64,000 nt of DNA from Halobellus clavatus (GTDB lineage: Archaea > Halobacteriota > Halobacteria > Halobacteriales > Haloferacaceae): contig NZ_FNPB01000013.1 of NCBI RefSeq assembly GCF_900107195.1, positions 22,657-86,656 of the forward strand, read 5' to 3'. Shown piece after piece: positions 1 through 8,125 of this stretch; the first letter of the stretch is position 1; each line of letters opens with the position of its first letter. The notes beneath the pieces were generated by a model, which was not told the origin of the DNA, did not search any database, and saw only the letters and a list, made by a program, of their open reading frames with translations. A program made the position numbers and the translations under genes.

Positions 1-705
1 GTGAACCGGGTGATGAGCGCGGCGTCGCGATCGCCCGATTCGGTGGTGAAGCGAGCGATCAGTGCGCGCGACGCGGCGTTGGACGCAGACAGCGATGCGG
101 CACAGACAGCCGCGGACCGGTTGCGCGCCGACGGCGCGACCCGTGTCGCGACCCTCTCGCGATCGGGAACCGTGCGAGAGGCACTCGAAACGTGCGATCC
201 CGAAGCGGTCGTCGTCGCCGAGTCCCGCCCCGAGCGCGAGGGCATCGAGGTGGCTGAGTGGGCCGCCGACGCAACGAATTCGGACGTGACGGTGACGACG
301 GAGGCGGCGCTCCCGAGCGCGCTTGCAGCCCGCGACGTCGACGCCGCACTCGTCGGGGCCGACGCCGTGCTGCCCGACGGGACCGTCGTCAACAAGACCG
401 GGACCAGGGTCCTCGGACTCGCGGCGCAAGCGCAAGGAGTCCCGGTGTTCGTCGTGAGTGCGCGCGACAAGGTTGTGGCCGCAGACAGCGACTCCGAGAC
501 CGGGCGGTCCGCCACAACTGAACAGTCACGGCCGGAGAGCGTCTACGACGGCGACGCCGACGTCGAGGTGCACGCGCCGACGTTCGAGTTCGTCCCGGGG
601 GAACTCGTCGACGGGATTGCGACCGAGGGCGGGTTCCTTCACCGCGAGGAGGTCAGCCAGATCGCCGAGCGGTACGCGGCGGACGCACAGTGGGCCGTCG
701 AGTGA
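1..705 (+). CDS. eIF-2B-like / ribose-1,5-bisphosphate isomerase family protein, probably 5'-truncated
   Basis: The 234-residue frame carries the C-terminal signature of the eIF-2B alpha/beta/delta and sugar-phosphate isomerase fold. GADAVLPDG (about residue 119) is followed by NKTGTRVLGLAAQ, where the family has its conserved N-x-x-G-T stretch, and then by PVFVVSARDK. In archaea this family includes ribose-1,5-bisphosphate isomerase of the AMP pathway and other members of unclear role; I cannot separate them here. Family members are usually nearer 280-330 residues, and the GTG is the first base of the window, so the true start may lie upstream. The gene converges on engB. Confidence 0.75.
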   Translation: MNRVMSAASRSPDSVVKRAISARDAALDADSDAAQTAADRLRADGATRVATLSRSGTVREALETCDPEAVVVAESRPEREGIEVAEWAADATNSDVTVTTEAALPSALAARDVDAALVGADAVLPDGTVVNKTGTRVLGLAAQAQGVPVFVVSARDKVVAADSDSETGRSATTEQSRPESVYDGDADVEVHAPTFEFVPGELVDGIATEGGFLHREEVSQIAERYAADAQWAVE

Positions 706-885
706 CCGCGGCGGGAGCGGCCAGCGACGGGTCGACGTCGGACCCGCAAGCGAGGGATTCTTGCCCCGGGCGCGTCGACGAGGAAACGGTGGCGATGACG
801 AGGGTTACCCCCACTCAGCCCCGTGTGATGACACCTTCTCGCCGAGCCACCTTCTGCTCGTCTCGGGAGCAGCGTCGGCCGCCAC

Positions 886-1506
886 TCAGGTGACGAACTT
901 CAGCAAGTCGTCGCGCTTCTGCTCGTGGAAGTGCGTCTGAAGCGCTTCGTTGAGCGACTCGATGTCACCGCGCTTCGCGCTGATCGGCGCAATCGTGTTC
1001 TGCCACTGTTTCCACGGCGGATGGAGGCCGAGGCGGTCACAGAGGTCGTCGAGGCGTTCGTCGCGGTTGTCGACTTTGTCCATCTTGTTGACGGCGACGA
1101 CCGTCGGCACGTCGAGTTCCCACAGGAAGTGAAACAGTTCGACGTCGTGGGGGATCTCGTCGGGGCCGGAGTGCCGATCGATGATGTCGATCACGCTCTT
1201 GCCGTCGACGACGAGTACGGCTGCGAGGATGTCCTCGGCGTTGCCTTCGATGTACCGCACGACGTCGGTCTTGATCTGCTCGCGGCGTCCCTCCTCGACA
1301 CCGGACATAAACCCGAAGCCCGGGAGGTCCGTGAACATAAATCCCTCCGCGTTCCAATCGAAGTGGTTCGGCGATCGGGTCACGCCGGGCTTCTGGCCCG
1401 TGGTAAACTTCGAGTGGCCGGTCAGCTCCCGCATCAGCGTCGACTTCCCGACGTTCGACCGGCCGGCGAGGACGACTTCCTCTCGGTCCGGGCGCTCTTC
1501 AAACAT
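886..1506 (-). CDS. engB: GTP-binding protein EngB (YihA family)
   Basis: This is a small ribosome-assembly GTPase of 206 residues. Visible G motifs are G1 GRSNVGKST just after the N-terminus, G3 DLPGFGF, G4 NKMD and G5 ISAKRG. The start chosen gives a protein beginning [18 protein letters not shown]; a start four codons further upstream is open but leaves a less typical N-terminus. It is the last gene of a minus-strand series (rimI, DUF5810, DUF5809, NUDIX, engB) and converges on the eIF-2B-like gene. EngB proteins act in large-subunit maturation in bacteria; the same role is inferred for this archaeal form. Confidence 0.92.
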   Translation of the reverse strand: MFEERPDREEVVLAGRSNVGKSTLMRELTGHSKFTTGQKPGVTRSPNHFDWNAEGFMFTDLPGFGFMSGVEEGRREQIKTDVVRYIEGNAEDILAAVLVVDGKSVIDIIDRHSGPDEIPHDVELFHFLWELDVPTVVAVNKMDKVDNRDERLDDLCDRLGLHPPWKQWQNTIAPISAKRGDIESLNEALQTHFHEQKRDDLLKFVT

Positions 1507-1575
1507 AGCAGGAGCCACGCCGTGGGCGGGGTTAACGGTGACGTTCTGCGGGGTTTCGCCTCGACGCTCGGTGAC

Positions 1576-2142
1576 TCACAACACCCCGTCTTCACGGGCT
1601 AAGAGCAGCGCTTCGAGGGTCGCGTCGTTCGGCGTGCCGTCGCCGCGAACCGTCTCGATCGCATCGCCCACGGGAACCGATCGGACGGAGAGGAACTCGT
1701 TCTCGTCGAGGTCGCGCTCGACGGGCGTGAGGTCAGTCGCGAGCACGTAGCCGCGCAGGTGGCGCAGGACGCCCGTCGAGCACCAGACGCTCTGCAGGAG
1801 CGCGAGGCTGTCGGCGGCGAAGCCGGTCTCCTCGCGGAGTTCGCGCTCGGCGGCAGTCGTGAACGACTCGCCGGCCTCGACGATGCCGGCCGGCAGTTCC
1901 AGTTGCGTCTGGCGGATCGTCGGTCGGTACTGCTCGACGAACACGACCGAATCGTCCTCGACGGCGACGACGACGACCGCGGTCGCGAGTTCCGCCCAGT
2001 AGTACTGCTTGGTGGTCCCGTTGGGCTGTTCGACGAGGTCGTAGCCGCCGGTGTACCAGCCGGTCTCGTACTCGGTTGCCGATTCGCGGACGGGCCACTC
2101 GGGATCCGGGAGCGGTTCGTGTCTCCGGCCGTCGTCGGTCAT
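1576..2142 (-). CDS. NUDIX hydrolase, ADP-ribose pyrophosphatase-like
   Basis: The 188-residue protein has a full NUDIX box: a Gly at GIVEAGE, then about twelve residues on the core RELREETGF. It hydrolyses a nucleoside diphosphate linked to another group, with metal held by the box glutamates. The order WYTGGYDLVEQPNG, then a VFVEQYRP strand, then LELPAGIVEAGE resembles ADP-ribose/ADP-sugar pyrophosphatases, but the substrate cannot be read from sequence. Its ATG overlaps the stop of the upstream DUF5809 gene by four bases, so the two are probably translationally coupled. Confidence 0.88.
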   Translation of the reverse strand: MTDDGRRHEPLPDPEWPVRESATEYETGWYTGGYDLVEQPNGTTKQYYWAELATAVVVVAVEDDSVVFVEQYRPTIRQTQLELPAGIVEAGESFTTAAERELREETGFAADSLALLQSVWCSTGVLRHLRGYVLATDLTPVERDLDENEFLSVRSVPVGDAIETVRGDGTPNDATLEALLLAREDGVL

Positions 2143-2615
2143 TCGTCGCCCGCCCCCGCGCTGTGAGCCCCGGAGTCATCGCCCGGTTCCGATCCGTCCT
2201 CGAACCGAGGTTGGTAGAGCTGCCCGAAGGCCTGCCGTCGGACCGTTCCGACTGCGGCGTCGGGCTCGTTCTGAAACGTCGCCGCGACGACCGTCTCGGC
2301 GAAGGGGGCAGGGTGCCAGACGATCCGCTCGACGTCGTCGCTGCCCTGGCGTTCGACGTCGTACGCCGGGTGGGACTCCCGCCACGTCTCGAACTCCGTG
2401 CGGGAGCCGATCGTGACCAGCAGTCGCTCGGCGAATATGACGTTCCGCGCCCGTTCGATCACGTCACTGGTCACTCGCTCGCGGTACTCCTCGCGGTCGA
2501 ACGCCATCGCTTTCGCCGCCTCGCGGACCACCTGCTGGGCGGTCGGACCGACAGCCTCGAAGACCTCTCGGGCCTCCTCGAACGTTTCCGGCGATAGCGT
2601 ACCCTCCGTTTCCAT
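2139..2615 (-). CDS. DUF5809 family protein
   Basis: This acidic 158-residue protein has no recognisable catalytic motif. I match it to DUF5809, a haloarchaeal family usually found beside DUF5810, which is also its neighbour here. The start used gives METEGTLSPETF; the longer open frame upstream is Arg/Pro-rich and looks non-coding. An N-terminal helical part (EAREVFEAVGPTAQQVV) precedes a more mixed C-terminal half with ERIVWHPAPFAE, and the tail is low-complexity. Its stop overlaps the NUDIX start, pointing to one operon. Function unknown. Confidence 0.75.
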   Translation of the reverse strand: METEGTLSPETFEEAREVFEAVGPTAQQVVREAAKAMAFDREEYRERVTSDVIERARNVIFAERLLVTIGSRTEFETWRESHPAYDVERQGSDDVERIVWHPAPFAETVVAATFQNEPDAAVGTVRRQAFGQLYQPRFEDGSEPGDDSGAHSAGAGDE

Positions 2616-2668
2616 ACGCGTCCGTCGGCGACTCGCGCACAAACGTTTTCGGGCTCTCGCGGGCGAGC

Positions 2669-2677
2669 GTTTATATA
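2669..2677 (+). promoter_or_regulatory. TATA box shared with the 58.1 kb locus
   Basis: GTTTATATA lies in a 23-base block that matches positions 58096-58118 at 22 of 23 bases. On the plus strand it sits about 29 bases before the conserved CGTGTGCG block of the candidate RNA. Read on the minus strand it is about 55 bases before the DUF5809 ATG, so it could also serve that gene. Confidence 0.6.
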
Positions 2678-2697
2678 CGAACCCGCGGCCATCCGGC

Positions 2698-2824
2698 GTG
2701 TGCGGTGAGAATCCTCCCGCGCCGGAACGCGGTCGTCCGGCACGACGGCGTGGGCACCGGACCGGAGACAGTCGTGTCGGTTGTTCGCCATCGGTCGGGC
2801 GTCTCGTCAACCTCTGCGAGACGC
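2698..2824 (+). ncRNA. Candidate structured small RNA, copy A
   Basis: The gap between DUF5809 and DUF5810 holds a sequence related, without gaps for 86 bases from the TATA box, to one at 58.1 kb (61 of 86 identical by hand count). A 5-bp hairpin (2732-2736 with 2742-2746, loop CCGGC) occurs at the same distance from the TATA box in both copies. It differs only by two compensatory pair changes. A second 8-bp hairpin (2799-2806 with 2817-2824) closes the unit. There is no convincing reading frame. The 5' end is set by TATA spacing and the 3' end by the last hairpin; both are estimates. I do not recognise the RNA family. Confidence 0.5.
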
Positions 2825-2898
2825 TCGATCACACCACCGTTCCTGATACAGAGAATCGGTGGTCTCTGGGCCGTCGCCGTCCGAGACGTCGGGGCCCC

Positions 2899-3417
2899 TC
2901 ACCGATCGTTCGCAGCCCCGCCGTCAGCGGCGTCGTCCCCAGGGTCGTTCTCATCCTCGGCGTCGTCCGTAGGTCCGCCATCACCCTCGGCTTCGTCCGT
3001 AGGTCCGTCCTCACCCTCGGCGTCGGCCGCGTCCGCGAACATCTCAGCGGTCATCTCGCGCGCCTCGGCGATGATCTGCTGGGTTTCCTCGTCGAGCGAC
3101 CCGTTTCCGGCGGCCGCAGCGGTCTCTGGATCCACGCCGCCGGGCGGCCCGCCGGAGCCGGTGTGCCGGTGCTGATGATCGTGGCCCGCGTGCGCGTTTG
3201 CGGTGTCCTCGAAGACTTGCTCGTAGTCCGCGTCCGGAGCCAGCGCCGCCACCTCGGGGGCGAGTTCTGCCTCTCCCAACGTCTCCCACTCGGGGACGTG
3301 GTCGTCCAACCAACCCTCGTGTTCGTCGCCGTGCACCATCGCGGTGAACGCCAGGTGGTTCGCGAGGTGCGTTGCGTCCTGTTGCGGGGTCTCACACACC
3401 GGACAGGCGAAGCCCAT
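2899..3417 (-). CDS. DUF5810 zinc-finger-like protein
   Basis: The protein is 172 residues. The N-terminus carries CPVC followed by a His-rich run (HLANHLAFTAMVHGDEHEGWL), which looks like a metal-binding finger. The C-terminal 60 residues are strongly acidic, with an imperfect repeat around GPTDEAEG and GPTDDAED. I match it to DUF5810, the usual partner of DUF5809. The start used (MGFACPVC) places the finger at the extreme N-terminus; ten more codons are open upstream. A finger plus acidic tail would suit a protein that contacts another macromolecule, but no role is known. Confidence 0.78.
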   Translation of the reverse strand: MGFACPVCETPQQDATHLANHLAFTAMVHGDEHEGWLDDHVPEWETLGEAELAPEVAALAPDADYEQVFEDTANAHAGHDHQHRHTGSGGPPGGVDPETAAAAGNGSLDEETQQIIAEAREMTAEMFADAADAEGEDGPTDEAEGDGGPTDDAEDENDPGDDAADGGAANDR

Positions 3418-3490
3418 TGTCGGCGACGATAGGGCCTCACCGTACAAGGGCGTGTGGTTCTCTCCTCACCAGTCTGGCATCTGGGATCGG

Positions 3491-4048
3491 TCAGCTATCC
3501 AGATTGACGACCAGGAGCAGCGCGTCCTCGCCGTCGTCGTAGTAGTTCGGCATCCGCCGCGTTGGCTCGAACCCCTCGTCACGGTACAGCGACAGCGCGC
3601 GCTCGTTGCTCTCTCGGGCCTCCAGTTTTACGACGACCGCACCAGCCAGCGACAGCGAGAAGAGGGCTTCGCGGAGCAGTCGCCGGCCGAGGCCCTCACC
3701 GCGGGCGTCGGGTCGCACCGCGAGGTCTTTGATGTGGCCGATGTCGCGGCCGTGGTTTGGCATCACGTCGCCGACGACGTAGCCGACGATGTCGCCACCC
3801 TCCCGGTCTGTGGGCCGGATCGCGACGAGGAACGCCGGTGCGTCGAGCACCGATTCGAAGGCCGCGTACGGCCACGGCTCCGAGAAGGAGGCGCGCTCGA
3901 TGCTGAGAACGTCGAGGAGGTCCGCGCGCTCGACGGGCCGAATCCACACGTCGGCCGGGCCGCCGCTCGGCGCATCGCCGTCCGCCGCCGATTGGGCCTC
4001 CTCGGGGTCCGAGTCGCTCACAAAGGCTGCTTCGACGCTGACGGTCAA
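3491..4048 (-). CDS. rimI: RimI-like GNAT N-acetyltransferase
   Basis: This 185-residue GNAT enzyme transfers acetyl from acetyl-CoA to a protein N-terminus. IERASFSEPWP, then HIKDLAVRPDARGEGLGRRLL (acetyl-CoA-binding motif A) and LEARESNERALSLYRDEGF are typical of RimI/ArdI-type N-alpha-acetyltransferases. The first 35 residues are a low-complexity acidic leader, so the true start could be slightly downstream. It precedes DUF5810 on the same strand. In archaea such enzymes acetylate many nascent chains; the original bacterial target, ribosomal protein S18, need not apply. Confidence 0.85.
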   Translation of the reverse strand: MTVSVEAAFVSDSDPEEAQSAADGDAPSGGPADVWIRPVERADLLDVLSIERASFSEPWPYAAFESVLDAPAFLVAIRPTDREGGDIVGYVVGDVMPNHGRDIGHIKDLAVRPDARGEGLGRRLLREALFSLSLAGAVVVKLEARESNERALSLYRDEGFEPTRRMPNYYDDGEDALLLVVNLDS

Positions 4049-4130
4049 AAAGCCGCTGGCTCACGAGACGTCACCAGCGCTCTGCGATCAGCAAAAAAGC
4101 CGAACGGCGAGGGGTCGGAGGCGACCGCGC

Positions 4131-6107
4131 TCAGTCGTCGGCGGGAGCCGCGCCGCCGCTGTCGCTCCGGTTCTGTTCCTTGGTGAGGCGGAGTTTGCCG
4201 CCGGCCTCGAGGATGCGGCGCTCGCGCTCGGAGGCGTCGAGTTCGGCGGTGGCCTCCCAGTCGTCGTTCACGCGGACGGTGAACTCGGTCTCGCCGGAGG
4301 CGACAGCCTCGGCGACGTCCGTGACGATCTCGACGTCGTCGCCCTGCTCGATCTGCTCGTAGGTCTCCTCGTCGATCGCGAGCGGGAGGATCCCGAAGTT
4401 GAACAGATTCGCCTTGTGGATGCGGGCGAACGACTCCGCGAGGACGGCCTCGATGCCCAGGAACTGCGGACACATCGCGGCGTGCTCACGCGAGGAGCCC
4501 TGGCCGTAGTTCTCACCGGCGACGAGGACGCCGCCGTCAGCGTCGAGCGACCGCTGTGCGAACGTGTCGTCGACGCGCGAGAGCGTGAACTCCGAGAGCT
4601 TCTCGATGTTCGAGCGGTACTTGAGGATGTCCGACGTCGCGGGGATGATGTGGTCGGTCGTGATGTTGTCCGCCATCTTCAGGAGGACTTCACCCTCGAT
4701 GTCGGCCTCGAGCGGCTCGCCGATCGGCGCGGAGCCGATGTTCGGCCCCTTGACGAGTTCTTCGTCGACGGCCTCGTCGGGCTCGATGATGTCGGTCTTC
4801 GAGCCGTCGTACTGCTCGGGGAGCTCGAAGCCGGGCGCCTCGAGGTCGCCGAGTTCTTCAGCGAGGTCGCGGGGGTCGACCAGTTCGCCCTTGATCGCCG
4901 CGGCGGCGGCGACCTCCGGCGAGGCGAGGAAGACGGAGTCGTCCTCGATGCCCGAGCGGCCCTCGAAGTTGCGGTTGAACGTCCGGACGGAAACCGAATC
5001 CGAGGAGGGGACGTGACCGATGCCGATACAGGCACCGCAGGTCGCCTCCGAGAAGTTGACGCCGGCCGCCATCATCTCCGCGGTCCAGCCTTCGCGAGCG
5101 AGGATCTCCGACGCCTGCTTCGAGCCGGGCGCGACGATCATCTCGGTCTTCATATCGACCTCGCGACCCTCGAGCATCTTCGCGGCCGGAAGGATGTCCT
5201 CGTAGCCGCCGTTGGTACAGGACCCGACCATCACCTGCTCGACGGACTCGCCGGCGACCTCGCGGACGGGCACGACGTTGTCCGGCATCGACGGTTTCGC
5301 GACGAGCGGCTCGATCTCCGAGAGATCGACGACGATCTCGTCGGCGTACTCGGCGTCCTCGTCGGGTGCGAGCTCGACGTACTCGTCGGCGCGACCCTGC
5401 CGATCGAGGTAGTCTTTCGTCTTCTCGTCGGTCGGGAAGATCGAGGACGTCGCACCGAGTTCCGTCCCCATATTGGTGATCGTCGTTCGCTCCGGTACGG
5501 AGAGCGTCTCGACGCCGGGGCCGGTGTACTCGAAGACCTTGCCGACGCCGCCCTTCACCGAGAGCCGGCGGAGCATCTCGAGGATGACGTCCTTCGCGCT
5601 CGACCACTCCGGCAGTTCGCCTTCCAGTCGCACGTTGACGACTTCGGGCATCTCGACGTAGTACGGCCCGCCGCCCATCGCGACGGAGATGTCGAGGCCA
5701 CCAGCGCCGATCGCGAGCTGGCCGAGGCCACCCGGCGTCGGGGTGTGCGAGTCAGAGCCCAGCAGCGTCTTGCCGGGGGCGGCGAAGTTCTCCTTGTGGA
5801 CGTTGTGGCAGATGCCGTTGCCCGGACGGGAGAAGTACGCGCCGTACGTCCCGGCCGCGGATCGCAGGAAGCGGTGGTCGTCGGTGTTCTTGAAGTCGAA
5901 CTGGTACGTCTGATGATCGCAGTACTGCGCTGCCAGTTCGGTCTGGACTTCGTCCAGTTCGAGCGCCTCGAACTGGAGCCATACCATCGTTCCAGTCGTG
6001 TCTTGGGCGAGAACCTGATCGATCTCGATCCCGATCTCCTCTCCGGGTTCGAGATCGCCTTCGACGAGGTGGTCGTCGAGAATTTTTTCCGTGAGCGTCT
6101 GTCCCAT
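4131..6107 (-). CDS. acnA: Aconitate hydratase
   Basis: This 658-residue [4Fe-4S] enzyme interconverts citrate and isocitrate in the TCA cycle. Cluster-ligand motifs are GSCTNGG and TCGACIGIG; the swivel domain has GENYGQGSSREHAA, carrying the substrate-binding SSRE. Early motifs GSDSHTPTPGG and NMGTELGATSS are also present. The start MGQTLTEKILDDHL fits the family. A TATA box at 6132-6140 lies 25 bases before it, giving a leaderless transcript. The open frame continues about 270 codons upstream, but that part is shadow and overlaps the divergent gene. Confidence 0.95.
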   Translation of the reverse strand: MGQTLTEKILDDHLVEGDLEPGEEIGIEIDQVLAQDTTGTMVWLQFEALELDEVQTELAAQYCDHQTYQFDFKNTDDHRFLRSAAGTYGAYFSRPGNGICHNVHKENFAAPGKTLLGSDSHTPTPGGLGQLAIGAGGLDISVAMGGGPYYVEMPEVVNVRLEGELPEWSSAKDVILEMLRRLSVKGGVGKVFEYTGPGVETLSVPERTTITNMGTELGATSSIFPTDEKTKDYLDRQGRADEYVELAPDEDAEYADEIVVDLSEIEPLVAKPSMPDNVVPVREVAGESVEQVMVGSCTNGGYEDILPAAKMLEGREVDMKTEMIVAPGSKQASEILAREGWTAEMMAAGVNFSEATCGACIGIGHVPSSDSVSVRTFNRNFEGRSGIEDDSVFLASPEVAAAAAIKGELVDPRDLAEELGDLEAPGFELPEQYDGSKTDIIEPDEAVDEELVKGPNIGSAPIGEPLEADIEGEVLLKMADNITTDHIIPATSDILKYRSNIEKLSEFTLSRVDDTFAQRSLDADGGVLVAGENYGQGSSREHAAMCPQFLGIEAVLAESFARIHKANLFNFGILPLAIDEETYEQIEQGDDVEIVTDVAEAVASGETEFTVRVNDDWEATAELDASERERRILEAGGKLRLTKEQNRSDSGGAAPADD

Positions 6108-6131
6108 AACAGCCGAGAATCGACCGTCTAC

Positions 6132-6140
6132 GATTATAAA
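6132..6140 (-). promoter_or_regulatory. TATA box of the aconitase gene
   Basis: On the minus strand the bases read TTTATAATC, about 25 bases before the aconitase ATG. This is standard spacing for a leaderless haloarchaeal transcript, and it supports the short start. Confidence 0.6.
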
Positions 6141-6275
6141 TCCCGCGTGTTTGAGGTCAGAGATATGTCCCTTATACACATAGTTTGACCTAATTCGATA
6201 CGGACAACCAGTGACGCGGCGACCGCTTAATTCGGAGAGCGACACCCATTTGTCGTCCGCCGCGGGTCCTCCGAT

Positions 6276-6761
6276 ATGTTCCGTGCAGGTGCGTTCGTCG
6301 CCGAGCAGATCAACCCCGTCGACGACGAGCAAGTGCAACCGAACGGTGTCGACCTCACGCTCGGTGGCGTCCTCAAACAGACCGAACCGGGCGTCGTGGG
6401 CGTCGACGGGAAGCGCGTCGGTGCACGCGAACCCGTCGACACCGTCCGGGCCGATGACTCGGACGCCGACGTCTACGCGCTCGATCCCGGTGGGTACATA
6501 CTGCAGTACGCGGAGACGATCTCGATCCCCGCCGACCACGTCGGGTTCCTCTACCCGCGGTCGACGCTGATGCGCAACTCCTGTATGCTGAACACGGCGG
6601 TCTGGGACGCCGGCTACGAAGGGAAGGGCGAGGGACTGCTGCAGGTTCACCATCCGGTTCGGCTCGAAGCGGGCGCCCGCGTGGCACAGCTCGTCCTCGC
6701 TGAGGCCGAGCACGACGGCGTCTACGACGGCACGTACCAGCGCGAGCGACTCGAGGAGTAG
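6276..6761 (+). CDS. dut: dUTPase / dCTP deaminase superfamily enzyme
   Basis: The 161-residue protein has the trimeric dUTPase/dCTP-deaminase fold motifs: QPNGVDLTLG near the N-terminus, GFLYPRSTLMRNSC (the PRST-type motif) and NTAVWDAGYEGKGEG. Haloarchaeal versions of this length are annotated as deoxyuridine 5'-triphosphate nucleotidohydrolase, keeping uracil out of DNA and supplying dUMP. The deaminase alternative cannot be excluded without structure-based comparison. It is transcribed divergently from aconitase and followed 67 bases later by the PAN gene. Confidence 0.85.
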   Translation: MFRAGAFVAEQINPVDDEQVQPNGVDLTLGGVLKQTEPGVVGVDGKRVGAREPVDTVRADDSDADVYALDPGGYILQYAETISIPADHVGFLYPRSTLMRNSCMLNTAVWDAGYEGKGEGLLQVHHPVRLEAGARVAQLVLAEAEHDGVYDGTYQRERLEE

Positions 6762-6828
6762 CCGAAACCGACAGGAACCGGGCGTACCCAAAAGCACATT
6801 TACGCCCACCTCTAAGTGCGGTCGACTG

Positions 6829-8058
6829 ATGTCCCGGAGTCCGTCTCTCCCAGACCGGCCGCGTCTGGATCTAGACCCAGAGATGTCCGAGGCCGAGCGC
6901 CTGGCGGCCATCCGTCAGCATTACGAACGGCTCGTCTCGGTCAACGACGAGCTCGACCAGCGGCTCTCGGAGGCCACCGACCGCCGGGAGGAACTACGCG
7001 AGGAGGTCGAACAGCTGAAGCGCCGTAACGAGACGCTGAAGACCTCGTCACTGTATCTCGCAACGGTCGAAGAACTCACCGACGACGGCGTCGTTATCAA
7101 GCAACACGGCAACAACCAGGAGGTGCTCACGGAGGCGTCGCCACACCTCGAAAGCGACCTCGAAGCGGGCGATCGCGTCGCGATCAACGACTCCTTCGCC
7201 ATCCAGCAACTGCTCGACGACGAGACCGACTCGCGTGCGCAGGCGATGGAGATCGACGCCTCACCCGAGATCGTCTACGACGACATCGGCGGGATCGACG
7301 AGCAGGTCCGAGAGGTCCGCGAGGCCGTCGAGGACCCGCTCACAAACCCCGAGATGTTCGAGACAGTCGGCGTCGAACCGCCGTCCGGCGTGCTGCTCTA
7401 CGGCCCGCCGGGGACCGGGAAGACGATGCTCGCGAAAGCCGTCGCCAACGAGACGGATGCGACCTTCATCAAGATGGCCGGCTCCGAGCTCGTTCGCAAG
7501 TTCATCGGCGAGGGCTCCAGGCTGGTCCGGGACCTCTTCGATCTGGCCGCCGAGCGCGAGCCCGCGGTCATCTTCATCGACGAGATCGACGCCGTCGCCT
7601 CCAAACGGACGGACTCGAAGACCTCCGGGGACGCCGAAGTCCAGCGGACGATGATGCAACTCCTCTCGGAGATGGACGGCTTCGAGGACCGCGGCGAAGT
7701 GCGCATCATCGCCGCGACGAACCGCTTCGATATGCTCGACGAGGCGATCCTCCGTCCCGGTCGCTTCGACCGGCTCATCGAGGTCCCCAAGCCCAACGTC
7801 GAGGGTCGCGAGCACATCCTCAAGATCCACACGCGCAATATGAACGTCGACGACGACGTCGACTTCGCGGACATCGCGACGTCGCTCGACGACTACTCCG
7901 GAGCCGACATCGCCGCGCTCGCGACCGAGGCGGGGATGTTCGCCATCCGCGACGAGCGCACCGAGATCCGCCGAGCCGACTTCGACGCCGCCTACGCGAA
8001 GGTCGAAGACGCCGACGAACAGACGACGATTCCCGGGCCGACGACCTACCAGTACTGA
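6829..8058 (+). CDS. pan2: Proteasome-activating nucleotidase (PAN)
   Basis: This 409-residue AAA ATPase unfolds proteins and feeds them to the 20S proteasome. Order: N-terminal coiled coil (about 25-75), OB domain (about 80-130), AAA module with Walker A GPPGTGKT, pore-loop region ELVRKFIGEG, Walker B VIFIDEIDAV, sensor AATNR and arginine-finger RPGRFDR. The C-terminus ends TTYQY. Proteasome docking usually needs a hydrophobic-Tyr-X tail, so the YQY ending is a variant. Haloarchaea generally carry two PANs; this looks like the shorter PanB/Pan2 type. Confidence 0.92.
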   Translation: MSRSPSLPDRPRLDLDPEMSEAERLAAIRQHYERLVSVNDELDQRLSEATDRREELREEVEQLKRRNETLKTSSLYLATVEELTDDGVVIKQHGNNQEVLTEASPHLESDLEAGDRVAINDSFAIQQLLDDETDSRAQAMEIDASPEIVYDDIGGIDEQVREVREAVEDPLTNPEMFETVGVEPPSGVLLYGPPGTGKTMLAKAVANETDATFIKMAGSELVRKFIGEGSRLVRDLFDLAAEREPAVIFIDEIDAVASKRTDSKTSGDAEVQRTMMQLLSEMDGFEDRGEVRIIAATNRFDMLDEAILRPGRFDRLIEVPKPNVEGREHILKIHTRNMNVDDDVDFADIATSLDDYSGADIAALATEAGMFAIRDERTEIRRADFDAAYAKVEDADEQTTIPGPTTYQY

Positions 8059-8125
8059 GGCCGTCGGAAGCCGTCTGCCGTCCCCGATCCGTAACCGCTT
8101 ATTCGCCGCGCCGGTGTGTATTCGT

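Noticed and set aside
3789..6188. A plus-strand frame of about 800 codons opposite aconitase
   Set aside because: It mirrors the aconitase codons; no domain is recognisable. High-GC genes routinely leave the opposite strand open.
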